From: Vibrio tapetis subsp. quintayensis
GTDB taxonomy: Bacteria > Pseudomonadota > Gammaproteobacteria > Enterobacterales > Vibrionaceae
Direction of reading: 5' to 3'
Assembly (NCBI RefSeq): GCF_030409945.1
Contig: NZ_JAUFQV010000012.1
Coordinates: 124,001 to 188,000 of the forward strand
Length of the DNA: 64,000 nucleotides
The notes below the pieces were generated by a model. The model made no database searches. It was not told the DNA's origin and saw only the letters and a list, made by a program, of their open reading frames with translations. A program made the translations under genes and the position numbers. Shown piece by piece: positions 27,403 through 35,338 of the stretch (position 1 is its first letter; each line of letters begins with the position of its first letter).

Positions 27403-30180
27403 ATGATTAACAAACCTCTCGATGAACTGTCTTCGCTACGAATCGCTTCCATTTGTCTGATTACCCTACTGTTAAACGGCTGTGGAGGAGGAGGGGATTC
27501 CACTGAACCGGCAACCCCTCTAACGGCTGTACAGAAAGCAATATCAACGGGTAACGCTTTATTGGTAGACGATCCTGCGGAGTTTTTCTCCCATTCAGAG
27601 ACAATTGTGGCTGGTGAAAAAGCAAAGGCTAACGCCATAATACAAACCCTGTTTAATTTGACGACGGATGGGCAATTGATGGCCGCCTCTTCAATCTCAT
27701 TGAACAGCATTACATGGAATCCGTCCCATGATTCTGCTCGGTTGGCATCTAACTATGGTTTTAATCAAGATGTGTTACAAACGAATAAGGCTTTCACTAC
27801 GGGCTATGACGATCAAACAGTGACCATCGGCGTTGCTGGGCAGCTAAAAGAAAGCAGGAGCAAATATTTGGTGTTAGGAGGCAATCCTATGAGAAATTAC
27901 GCCTCTAATGCTGTCAATCTCAACGACCAAATGCATACTTGGTTGAAAAACAGCGTTTTTTGGCTCGTGGACAATAAGCCAACAAACCGACTTAACGTAA
28001 CAATGGCGCAACTGGATGAGTCTTATTATTTTAGGGACGAAAGTGCGACTAGAGCCTGGTTTACCCAGCAGTTCGGTGACCAAATTACCGTCAATGATGC
28101 TAACGATTGCGATGGAAGTAAGCTTAAAACGTGCGTTGAGGCAGGGGTTGATCTACTGGTAGTGTCACAGAAAGTGAACAGTGGTGATCAGCAAGCGGAT
28201 ATTTTGGCGGGAATCGATGCAGCAATCAGCGCTAATACGCCGATTCTATACCTCCACTTAGATGGTGGGCTGACCGACCTAGGTAAAGCGATATTTGAAA
28301 AACTTCACGTGACTTATATTGGTGACAACTATTGGACTCGTGTGGGGTTAGATGGGTGGGACGGAACGCACCTTTATGATCAAGTGCCCAGCCACATTGC
28401 CGAGCAGCAAGCATTATTATCTCGTTTGTCTAATCGGTCATTCTCGGTTGACTTAAATGGCTGTGATGATAAATCTTGCACCGATGAGTCGAAAATGGCT
28501 CAAGAGTTTTATGTGGGTGCCAATAGTATTCGAGAACAATTGAAAACGTTGGATGTTGCAAAGACCGATGTGTTCGCTAGCCCATATTACGAATATGAAA
28601 AATCCATTATTTTACTCGCAGACAAGTATCGACAAGATATTCGCTTTCCAATGGATAAAACTACCACGGATACCAACGCATTCCTGCGCTCCTATTTTGC
28701 AGACAGCAGCCAATATCACACACGAAAAATAAACCCAAAGCAATTAGATATGGGCAATTTCAGTAGAAGTGATTTTAGTCATATTACTCCAACGTCTGTT
28801 ATCAAAAGTATGACTTCTAAACCCCACTTTCGCTCTGCTGGTGTTTATGCACTTCCGGGGCAGACATTCAGCGTGACGAGAAAAGACAGCAGTGCTGTTG
28901 AAACCAAAGTGTTTATTAATAGCTTAAGAAGTGGTGCAACCCACGAATTTGCCACCAACGGCTACACGAGACCAAAACACTTACAATCGAATCAATATTT
29001 GCTGGAACCTAATCAAACAATATTTTTAACCTCGGCTTACGGCGGGCCTGTACATATTACGTTTAATGCAAACGATCTTCCTGTTGAATTGCAGTTTGAC
29101 CAAGTGGCGCAACACCCCGTTTGGCGCAGTTCAGCCGATGACGAAACGTTTGCAGTCGCGCTGGAAAAAGGGGATTTTGATTGGGCAGAATTGGTGACGC
29201 CCGGTTTTGAAGTGCACTCTAAATTGGATAAAATGCTCCAGTCCATCGGTAATAAAAACTGGACGTCTGCACAAGACATGGCGAACGCCACTGAAACTTA
29301 CGTGCATAACTTTCCTCATGTTCTTGCTGCTTTCCAAGGGACTGGGATAGACCGAGTAGCCGAAATTTCAGATTACGCTGAAACTAAAGGATGGCAGGTC
29401 GACAGTATTGATATCGCGAAGCACATGAATGCCGACCAAGCCACGTGTGGATCTGGTTGTTCTGGAAACCCTTATGATGCTTATTGGGCCTTTAATCCGG
29501 TAGGGCATGGCGATTTACATGAGTTAGGGCATGGCTTAGAAAAAGGGCGTTTTCGATTTTCAGGCTGGGATTATCACGCGAGCACGAACTACTATTCTTA
29601 TTACAGCAAATCAATGTTTTTCGTGAAGACAGGTAAGGAACCCGAGTGTCAGAGTTTAGACTTTAAGACGTTTTTTACTTATCTGCAGGAAAGCAGGAAT
29701 CAAGGCGATCCCGCACAATATATGCGAGATAAAAACCTCACTTCTTGGAGCGCAGGCGCACGTATTTTCATCCAAATGATGATGTCGGCGCAGGAGCAAG
29801 GCGTATTAAACAACGGGTGGCATTTGATCGCTAGGCTGCACCTTGCTGACAGAGAATTTACCCGCGCTATTAAAACCGAAGAAGCTTGGCAAGCCAAAAA
29901 CGTGAGTTTGGCAATGAGTGATTATTCTTTGAGTGAGAGCAAGGCGATCAGTAACAACGATTGGTTGCTGATTCAGATATCTAACGTACTTGGTCGAGAT
30001 ATGCGAAATTATTTAAACATGTGGGGGTTAGAGTATACCGATAAAGCCGCAGAGCAAGTGCAGGCCTTATCTTTGACGCCAATGCCAATGAATTACTTTG
30101 CTTCGACCAATACGGGCTACTGTAAGGACATGACACCGCAGACATTAGCTGTTGATGGTTCAACCGTTTGGCCTGATTAA
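27403..30180 (+). CDS. IMPa-like secreted zinc metalloprotease lipoprotein
   Basis: 925 residues, close to the 923 of Pseudomonas aeruginosa IMPa, an M60-like (gluzincin-type) protease that cleaves O-glycosylated host proteins. The N-terminus has a lipoprotein-like signal with LNGCGGGG (Cys27). The catalytic zinc motif is HELGH at residues 706-710, followed by the family-typical GLEKGRF. Large N-terminal and middle regions correspond to the IMPa beta and helper domains. No clear ribosome site precedes the ATG, so the start could be misjudged slightly. It is a single-gene unit after the amino-acid importer. Protease activity and glycoprotein preference are inferred from family. Confidence 0.87.
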   Translation: MINKPLDELSSLRIASICLITLLLNGCGGGGDSTEPATPLTAVQKAISTGNALLVDDPAEFFSHSETIVAGEKAKANAIIQTLFNLTTDGQLMAASSISLNSITWNPSHDSARLASNYGFNQDVLQTNKAFTTGYDDQTVTIGVAGQLKESRSKYLVLGGNPMRNYASNAVNLNDQMHTWLKNSVFWLVDNKPTNRLNVTMAQLDESYYFRDESATRAWFTQQFGDQITVNDANDCDGSKLKTCVEAGVDLLVVSQKVNSGDQQADILAGIDAAISANTPILYLHLDGGLTDLGKAIFEKLHVTYIGDNYWTRVGLDGWDGTHLYDQVPSHIAEQQALLSRLSNRSFSVDLNGCDDKSCTDESKMAQEFYVGANSIREQLKTLDVAKTDVFASPYYEYEKSIILLADKYRQDIRFPMDKTTTDTNAFLRSYFADSSQYHTRKINPKQLDMGNFSRSDFSHITPTSVIKSMTSKPHFRSAGVYALPGQTFSVTRKDSSAVETKVFINSLRSGATHEFATNGYTRPKHLQSNQYLLEPNQTIFLTSAYGGPVHITFNANDLPVELQFDQVAQHPVWRSSADDETFAVALEKGDFDWAELVTPGFEVHSKLDKMLQSIGNKNWTSAQDMANATETYVHNFPHVLAAFQGTGIDRVAEISDYAETKGWQVDSIDIAKHMNADQATCGSGCSGNPYDAYWAFNPVGHGDLHELGHGLEKGRFRFSGWDYHASTNYYSYYSKSMFFVKTGKEPECQSLDFKTFFTYLQESRNQGDPAQYMRDKNLTSWSAGARIFIQMMMSAQEQGVLNNGWHLIARLHLADREFTRAIKTEEAWQAKNVSLAMSDYSLSESKAISNNDWLLIQISNVLGRDMRNYLNMWGLEYTDKAAEQVQALSLTPMPMNYFASTNTGYCKDMTPQTLAVDGSTVWPD

Positions 30181-30291
30181 GCTGATGGGTTGAAAATGGG
30201 GAATGAAAACTGAAAGTACCCTAGTTCAGAGTTTTTACTTTCGGTTTTATGAGCGTGATTTATGAGTACTTTTTAGTAAAAATAATGATAC

Positions 30292-30324
30292 AAGCCATAG
30301 CTCTATTGAATTATGGCTTTATTT
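30292..30324 (+). terminator. Probable terminator downstream of the metalloprotease gene
   Basis: Stem AAGCCATA / TATGGCTT with a 12-base loop, then TTATTTG. It lies 112 bp past the stop codon. Confidence 0.65.
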
Positions 30325-30354
30325 GACTTGAGGGGCTTTATTCACACCAAAATT

Positions 30355-31161
30355 TTACTTAAACGTAGACCAAATAGGTGCATGATCAGACGGTTTTTCA
30401 ATACCGCGCAGTTCATAGTCTATGCCAGCTTCAATACATTTTTTAGCAAGGGAAGGTGTTGCCATTACCACGTCAATACGTAGGCCACGATTGTCAGGGA
30501 AGCCCTTAGAGCGGTAATCAAACCATGAGAATTGATCGTCTACTTCTGGGTGTAAATTGCGGAACGTATCTTCAAAACCCCAATCTTTTAGTCTTTGCAG
30601 CCACTCACGTTCAATCGGTTGGAACGAGCATTTTCCGGTTTTTAACCAGCGTTTTGCATTAGGAGCACCAATGCCAATATCCAAATCGATTGGGCTGATG
30701 TTAATGTCCCCCATAATGATTAATTGCTCATCATTGGTATGATGATCGTTCAAATAAGTCATTAAGTCTTTATAAAACTGCTCTTTATACGGAAATTTAG
30801 TTTCATGGTTGATGTTATCGCCTTGAGGGAAATATCCGTTTAACACCGTTACTTTTTCGCCATTATTTTGCTCGAAAGTTGCCATGATCATACGTTTTTG
30901 ATGTTCATCGTTATCCGTTGGGAACCCTTTTTGAACCGACAGTGGCACTTGCTTACACAGCATAGCGACGCCGTAGTGGGCCTTCTGACCATGGAAATAG
31001 ACCTTGTAGCCCATTGCCTCAACATCTTCGACTGGAAACGCTTCATCGTGGACTTTAATTTCTTGTAGCCCAATCACGTCTGGATCGTGTTTGTCGATGA
31101 TAGCTTGAAGTTGATGCAAGCGTGCGCGTAGACCATTGATATTAAAGCTGATGACTTTCAT
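30355..31161 (-). CDS. xthA: Exodeoxyribonuclease III XthA
   Basis: 268 residues, the same length as E. coli XthA. It is the major AP endonuclease and 3'-5' exonuclease/3'-phosphatase of base-excision repair. Conserved motifs are [21 protein letters not shown] (metal-binding Glu), [15 protein letters not shown] and the terminal catalytic pair [11 protein letters not shown] start at the ATG that gives the family N-terminus ([14 protein letters not shown]) with AGGGA upstream; an upstream in-frame start adds 11 unrelated residues. Single-gene unit. Confidence 0.97.
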   Translation of the reverse strand: MKVISFNINGLRARLHQLQAIIDKHDPDVIGLQEIKVHDEAFPVEDVEAMGYKVYFHGQKAHYGVAMLCKQVPLSVQKGFPTDNDEHQKRMIMATFEQNNGEKVTVLNGYFPQGDNINHETKFPYKEQFYKDLMTYLNDHHTNDEQLIIMGDINISPIDLDIGIGAPNAKRWLKTGKCSFQPIEREWLQRLKDWGFEDTFRNLHPEVDDQFSWFDYRSKGFPDNRGLRIDVVMATPSLAKKCIEAGIDYELRGIEKPSDHAPIWSTFK

Positions 31162-31557
31162 GATGAAGATTTCCCTAATTAATTCAGCACACACCTAGGT
31201 GCGATTGATTTTCAATTATAGCGAAATTTGAAGTGAGATTACTAGCGTAACACCGTGATTTCTACTGACTCGTTTTTTACGACTTATGAAGTCTTCGGTT
31301 GAGCTAAATAATGAAGAGTTGCCTTCGGTGATAATCAGACTTTTATTGTTATTTGCTTTTTATCGTCGGCGCATATCAGAGTATTTCTTCAGTCTGTTTG
31401 TTTATTAGCCACTATTATCAATAGAGTCGTTGATTATTAATGTCTCTATTCGGCTGGTATTTTTAGTTTGTTGTTGATAGATTAGCAGTGTAAAAAACTT
31501 GTTACATGCAGCCATCGGAATGGCGCTATTTATCGCAAACACAAGGAGAAGTAGGTT
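31162..31557. other. Divergent intergenic region between xthA and a chemoreceptor gene, 396 bp
   Basis: Should carry the promoters of xthA (-) and the chemoreceptor (+). It is AT-rich. I looked for a sigma-28 element before the chemoreceptor and found none convincing. No gene or repeat recognised. Confidence 0.55.
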
Positions 31558-33678
31558 ATGCGATCCCTTTCTGTCTATTGGAAGATTACCCTGTTAGCTG
31601 GGCTATGCTTAGTATTAACATCTTGTTTCCTTATTGGGTTTTCGATCTACAACGCTACCTCTAATCAGCGTGTGATAATTGAACATAGTTCGTCTTCGGT
31701 CATAGATAAGTCTCAGCAGATTTTGATTGGTATCGCTAAACTTAATGCTGCAGAAGTAAAAACGTACCTAGATGAAGCGCGCCATCGTTCTGAAATGCTC
31801 GCCGAGACTGCGCTATTTATGAAAGCCAACGCCGAAGAAAACTTTACGGGCAGCGAAGAGGTACGTACTTCTCTTAATGAAATGATGCGTCGAGTGGTGA
31901 AAGAGTTCCCAACTGTGCGTGGCGCTTATCTGGTCTTTAATCCTGATGAGTTAGACGGCGAAGACGACAATTACCACGGTGCCGATTATGTCGGCTCCAA
32001 CGATTCAGGTCGGTTTGCAAGCTATTGGCAGATTTCAGCAGACAATGAAAGCGAGCAAAAAAGTGCGGTGTTGAGCGAGAAAACATTGGCCGACGGATCG
32101 CAAGCAGAACGTTTTTCGTGCCCATTGTTATCGGGTAGCGCTTGTGTGACATCCCCTCGAGTGGAACAAACAAGTTCTGGTAGTTCGTTGCTTGTGTCTT
32201 TGTCTGTTCCTTTGTTACTAGAGGGAGAAGCGATAGGCTTTTTAGGTATTGAGCTGGCACTGGATCAGTTGGTCGACACAGTGGTCGCGTCGGATAAAAC
32301 CTTATTTAACGGTTCTGGAAGTATCGCAATAATGAGCCTTGATGGAAGTCTCGTTGCGTCTGACAACCCATCCGCTGCGATTGGCCAGCCTTATCAGAAT
32401 AAACATATCCCCAGCGACAAACTTACAGAATACCTATATGGCGACGATGTTATGACGCAGTGGAGTCAAGACGGCAGCGTATTGTCTGTTTTCGCTCCGA
32501 TCAAAGTGGCTAACCAAACGTGGGGCGTAATTTTAGAAGCCCCTCGCGACAGTGTACTGGCTGACGCCATCAATCTAGATGCTGTTATTTCTGACTTAGT
32601 GGATGGCGGCGTTTGGCAGGAATTAATGGTTGGTGTCGTACTGGTGATTATCGGCCTAGTACTGATTGCTATCATGTCGTTCAGTTTGGTGAAGCCAATT
32701 AAAGAAGTGGTGGTGCGCCTGCAAGATATTGCATCGGGTGAAGGGGACTTAACGCAGCGCCTTACGGTTAATTCGACTGATGAAATCGGTCAGCTTGCTC
32801 TGGGTTTCAATCAGTTCTTAGAAAAACTCCAACTTACGATTAAAGAAGTGGTGGCGACGTCTCATGACATTGCCAACACCAGTGTTCAAGCCGGAGATGC
32901 GGCAGGTGCGACCCATCAAAGTAGCGAAGATCAATTTAAAGAAGTAGACCTAGTAGCAACGGCCAGTGAAGAGTTGACTCAAACTGCAGGGCTTGTTGTG
33001 CAAAACGCAGACATAGCCGTGAGCGCGGCCAATGAGGCAGAAATTTCTGCGAAACAAGGTCAAGCTGTAATTGAGCAGTCGGCACAGGAAATGGCGGGGC
33101 TGGTGTCTCGCATGAGCAGTGCTGTACCTGTGGTTGAAGAACTGGCGTCCAATAATAAGAACATCACTGAAATCTTAACGGTGATAGAGGGGATCTCAGA
33201 GCAAACGAACTTACTGGCTCTAAATGCAGCGATTGAAGCCGCAAGGGCAGGAGAGCAAGGCCGTGGCTTTGCAGTGGTAGCAGATGAAGTCCGCACACTG
33301 GCTAGCCGAACGCAAGAGTCGGTGAAAGAAATTCACAGTGTGATTGCTCAAGTACAAAAAGGGACTGAAGACGTGGTGAATGTGATTAAGCAAGGTAATG
33401 AACTTGCCGAAAATACATCGATTCAGGTTGGTCAGGCCGTAGATGAAATTGGTGCAATCTTTGGAGCGATAGGCTCAATTAACGATATGAATAGCCAAAT
33501 AGCAAAAGCGGCACAAGAGCAGCAGTCAGTATCCAGCGAACTGAATCAAAACGTGGCGAATATTCGTGATTTGAGTGAGAGAATTTTGAATCAAGCTGAA
33601 TCTTCAGAACGCGTTAGCCAAGAAATGGGCGCGATTTCTGCTAGGCAACAAGATTTAGTCGGCCAATTTAAGGTGTAA
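31558..33678 (+). CDS. Methyl-accepting chemotaxis protein with double-Cache-type sensor
   Basis: 706-residue transmembrane receptor. TM1 is at about 9-30, followed by a ~320-residue periplasmic region with features of a double Cache domain ([16 protein letters not shown] helix, then [12 protein letters not shown] and [16 protein letters not shown]), TM2 at about 355-378, HAMP to about 430 and the signalling domain. The tip [20 protein letters not shown] starts near residue 548. dCache receptors often bind amino acids or other small ligands directly; the ligand here is unknown. AAGGAG precedes the ATG. Monocistronic. Confidence 0.95.
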   Translation: MRSLSVYWKITLLAGLCLVLTSCFLIGFSIYNATSNQRVIIEHSSSSVIDKSQQILIGIAKLNAAEVKTYLDEARHRSEMLAETALFMKANAEENFTGSEEVRTSLNEMMRRVVKEFPTVRGAYLVFNPDELDGEDDNYHGADYVGSNDSGRFASYWQISADNESEQKSAVLSEKTLADGSQAERFSCPLLSGSACVTSPRVEQTSSGSSLLVSLSVPLLLEGEAIGFLGIELALDQLVDTVVASDKTLFNGSGSIAIMSLDGSLVASDNPSAAIGQPYQNKHIPSDKLTEYLYGDDVMTQWSQDGSVLSVFAPIKVANQTWGVILEAPRDSVLADAINLDAVISDLVDGGVWQELMVGVVLVIIGLVLIAIMSFSLVKPIKEVVVRLQDIASGEGDLTQRLTVNSTDEIGQLALGFNQFLEKLQLTIKEVVATSHDIANTSVQAGDAAGATHQSSEDQFKEVDLVATASEELTQTAGLVVQNADIAVSAANEAEISAKQGQAVIEQSAQEMAGLVSRMSSAVPVVEELASNNKNITEILTVIEGISEQTNLLALNAAIEAARAGEQGRGFAVVADEVRTLASRTQESVKEIHSVIAQVQKGTEDVVNVIKQGNELAENTSIQVGQAVDEIGAIFGAIGSINDMNSQIAKAAQEQQSVSSELNQNVANIRDLSERILNQAESSERVSQEMGAISARQQDLVGQFKV

Positions 33679-33691
33679 TTCTTCAAAATCA

Positions 33692-33722
33692 AACAGGGAT
33701 CGCAATGCTCCCTGTTTTTTTT
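33692..33722 (+). terminator. Rho-independent terminator of the dCache chemoreceptor gene
   Basis: Stem AACAGGGA / TCCCTGTT with a nine-base loop and a run of eight T, 14 bp past the stop. Confidence 0.95.
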
Positions 33723-33738
33723 CAGGTTTTACTCACAA

Positions 33739-34524
33739 TTAAATGTCTTTTGCTTCAATCCAGATAACGGCATCTTGTGATAGCTCTTTACCCTTGTACT
33801 CTGTGTCTGGACCACTACCTAAACATGCAAACCCCCATTTTCCGGCTTTAGGAATACCAAAGGTAAATACGCCGTTAGGGTCGGTAATTGCAACGATCGC
33901 TGCTGCTGGAGCATCACGATGGTTCTTTTTGCTAAATGCATTCGCTTTAGAGTCGATATCGGTATTGAGGAACTCAACTTCACACTCAGCGCCTGCTACC
34001 GGCTGACCTTCTGAAAGCAGCTGGCCCGAGAATGTGCTTCCCGCCAAGACTTGATATGGTTTATTTAGAGGGACAATCTCCGTTTTTAACCCCAATGGCG
34101 CTTCCCAACCAGTCGGCATGCCTGATTTGTTGATAAAGCGCTTAGTGATTTGCTGAATGTAAACGTCTTCGCCTTTTTCATAATACGGAGTTGGCGTGAG
34201 TGCAAAAATGTAATCGCCATTACGACGAATTTTGTAATCAGTCTGGTAGGCTTTCGCGCTGTTATCTGGACCCGTCCAGGTAATTGGCTTAAGGGTTGAT
34301 AGTAAATCAGTTTGCTTCCCTTTAAACGTGACAGAAAATGCTTCAGGTTTGTCCATATCCATCACGTGGCCATTTTCCATTGGATGGCCAAATACGAGCT
34401 TCATATCAACAGTTGCCGGGTTTGCAAGCATGGATTCTGGCGAGTAAATCATTTGGAAGTGAGCTTGGGATGCAGCAGAAAGAGAGAGTGCAGCAATACC
34501 TGCGGCAATGGCCAATTTTTTCAT
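33739..34524 (-). CDS. Exported DUF4198 family protein
   Basis: 261 residues. A clear signal peptide ends at SQA, so the mature protein begins AHFQMIYSPE. An amino-terminal or near-terminal His followed by beta-rich domains is a pattern of the DUF4198/NikM-like periplasmic family associated with metal uptake. The C-terminal half has a carboxypeptidase-regulatory-like fold signature (PVAGAECEVEFLN, TDPNGVFTFGIPKAGKWGF). It is second in a two-gene unit (55-bp spacer) that diverges from feoA across a region with Fur-like sites. A role in periplasmic iron handling is inferred from context only. Confidence 0.85.
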   Translation of the reverse strand: MKKLAIAAGIAALSLSAASQAHFQMIYSPESMLANPATVDMKLVFGHPMENGHVMDMDKPEAFSVTFKGKQTDLLSTLKPITWTGPDNSAKAYQTDYKIRRNGDYIFALTPTPYYEKGEDVYIQQITKRFINKSGMPTGWEAPLGLKTEIVPLNKPYQVLAGSTFSGQLLSEGQPVAGAECEVEFLNTDIDSKANAFSKKNHRDAPAAAIVAITDPNGVFTFGIPKAGKWGFACLGSGPDTEYKGKELSQDAVIWIEAKDI

Positions 34525-34579
34525 TGTCTTAATTCCTATTTAATTTTGATAGATCCAATTAATAATGAGTTGCAGTGCA

Positions 34580-34891
34580 TTACTCGACGATATCTTCGCC
34601 GTTAATGGTGATCAAATGCCCTGGTCCGGCGTTGAATTCAACTAAGTAATCACCGTCTGGTTTATTGAATTCGAATTCACCATCTTCATTCATTTTACCT
34701 TTAACTAATGCTTGATTATTGGCATCTTTTACAAGCATTTCCACACCAGAAGCTGATGAACCATCAGAAAACCCTCCCTCACAAAGTACCGTGCCGTCGC
34801 CGAAGTCATAGCATGAGCATAGAGGTGTATGAGCGTTTGCTGCCATGGGTAGGCTAGCTGCGAGTAGTAAACCTAGTGATAGCGATTTCAT
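34580..34891 (-). CDS. Small exported Cys-containing protein, partner of the DUF4198 gene
   Basis: 103 residues. A signal peptide ends at ANA; the mature protein begins HTPLCSCYDFGDGTVLCEGG, giving three closely spaced cysteines plus His and acidic residues, then a short beta-sandwich-like tail (GKMNEDGEFEFNKPDGDYLV). About 83 mature residues, periplasmic. AAAGGA lies seven bases before the ATG. It is first in the unit with the DUF4198 gene and divergent from feoA. The N-terminal His/Cys cluster could bind metal; this is inference. I do not recognise a characterised homologue. Confidence 0.82.
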   Translation of the reverse strand: MKSLSLGLLLAASLPMAANAHTPLCSCYDFGDGTVLCEGGFSDGSSASGVEMLVKDANNQALVKGKMNEDGEFEFNKPDGDYLVEFNAGPGHLITINGEDIVE

Positions 34892-34976
34892 TTTTAAATC
34901 CTTTAAAACAACGGGTTGTGATGGTTGCGTTCTATGTTTATCGGAATCCTACCTATGAGTTAAATATTTTGGAATA

Positions 34977-34995
34977 GAGAATCACTCTCATTTGC
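34977..34995. promoter_or_regulatory. Weak second Fur-box-like sequence
   Basis: GAGAATCACTCTCATTTGC matches the 19-bp Fur consensus at about 12 positions. It lies nearer the small exported protein gene (start 34891) than feoA, so it could serve the minus-strand unit. Confidence 0.35.
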
Positions 34996-35002
34996 ATCTT
35001 AA

Positions 35003-35016
35003 TTGATCTCGATCAT
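35003..35016 (+). promoter_or_regulatory. FNR site in the feo promoter region
   Basis: TTGATCTCGATCAT matches the FNR consensus TTGATnnnnATCAA at 9 of 10 positions. A -10-like TATATC at 35059-35064 would put the site near -61.5, a class I position. Anaerobic activation of feo by FNR is known in E. coli; its operation here is inferred. Confidence 0.6.
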
Positions 35017-35022
35017 TAATTT

Positions 35023-35041
35023 GATAACGATTCTCATTACG
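35023..35041. promoter_or_regulatory. Fur box in the shared feo/DUF4198 promoter region
   Basis: GATAACGATTCTCATTACG matches the Fur consensus GATAATGATAATCATTATC at about 14 of 19 positions. It lies 62 bp before feoA, overlapping the expected -35 region, and 132 bp from the divergent gene start. Iron-dependent repression is inferred. Confidence 0.65.
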
Positions 35042-35102
35042 AGTTGAGGTTGGTCGGCTATATCAATAACATATAGAAACGGTTTTATGTGGAAATATTG
35101 TT

Positions 35103-35336
35103 ATGGAAATATCACTTGCTTGTGTGCCTCGTGGTACAAAAGGAAAAATTGTAGCTCACGAAGCAAAAGGAAGTGTTCGTCAACGCTTACTTGATCTTGG
35201 CCTTATTCCACCTTCTGAATTCGAAGTGGTTCGCTACGCACCTCTCGGTGACCCAATAGAAGTTAGGGTGGGGTCAAACAGCATTATCTTGCGTCGTTCT
35301 GAAGCAAAGACTGTAAAAATCGAAGTAGGGCAGTAA
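35103..35336 (+). CDS. feoA: Ferrous iron transport protein A (FeoA)
   Basis: 77-residue SH3-like cytoplasmic protein required with FeoB for ferrous iron uptake. GSVRQRLLDLGLIPPSEFEVVRYAPLGDP is the hallmark FeoA core (written in part: RQRLLDLGLIPPSEFEV), followed by EVRVGSNSIILRRSEAKTV-type ending. It ends two bases before feoB, implying coupled expression. The promoter region carries FNR-like and Fur-like sites, matching anaerobic and iron-limited induction. Confidence 0.95.
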   Translation: MEISLACVPRGTKGKIVAHEAKGSVRQRLLDLGLIPPSEFEVVRYAPLGDPIEVRVGSNSIILRRSEAKTVKIEVGQ

Positions 35337-35338
35337 AC

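Noticed and set aside
31440..31557. Sigma-28 promoter for the dCache chemoreceptor
   Set aside because: A TAAA-like and a GCCAT-like element are present but the downstream half does not fit GCCGATAA.
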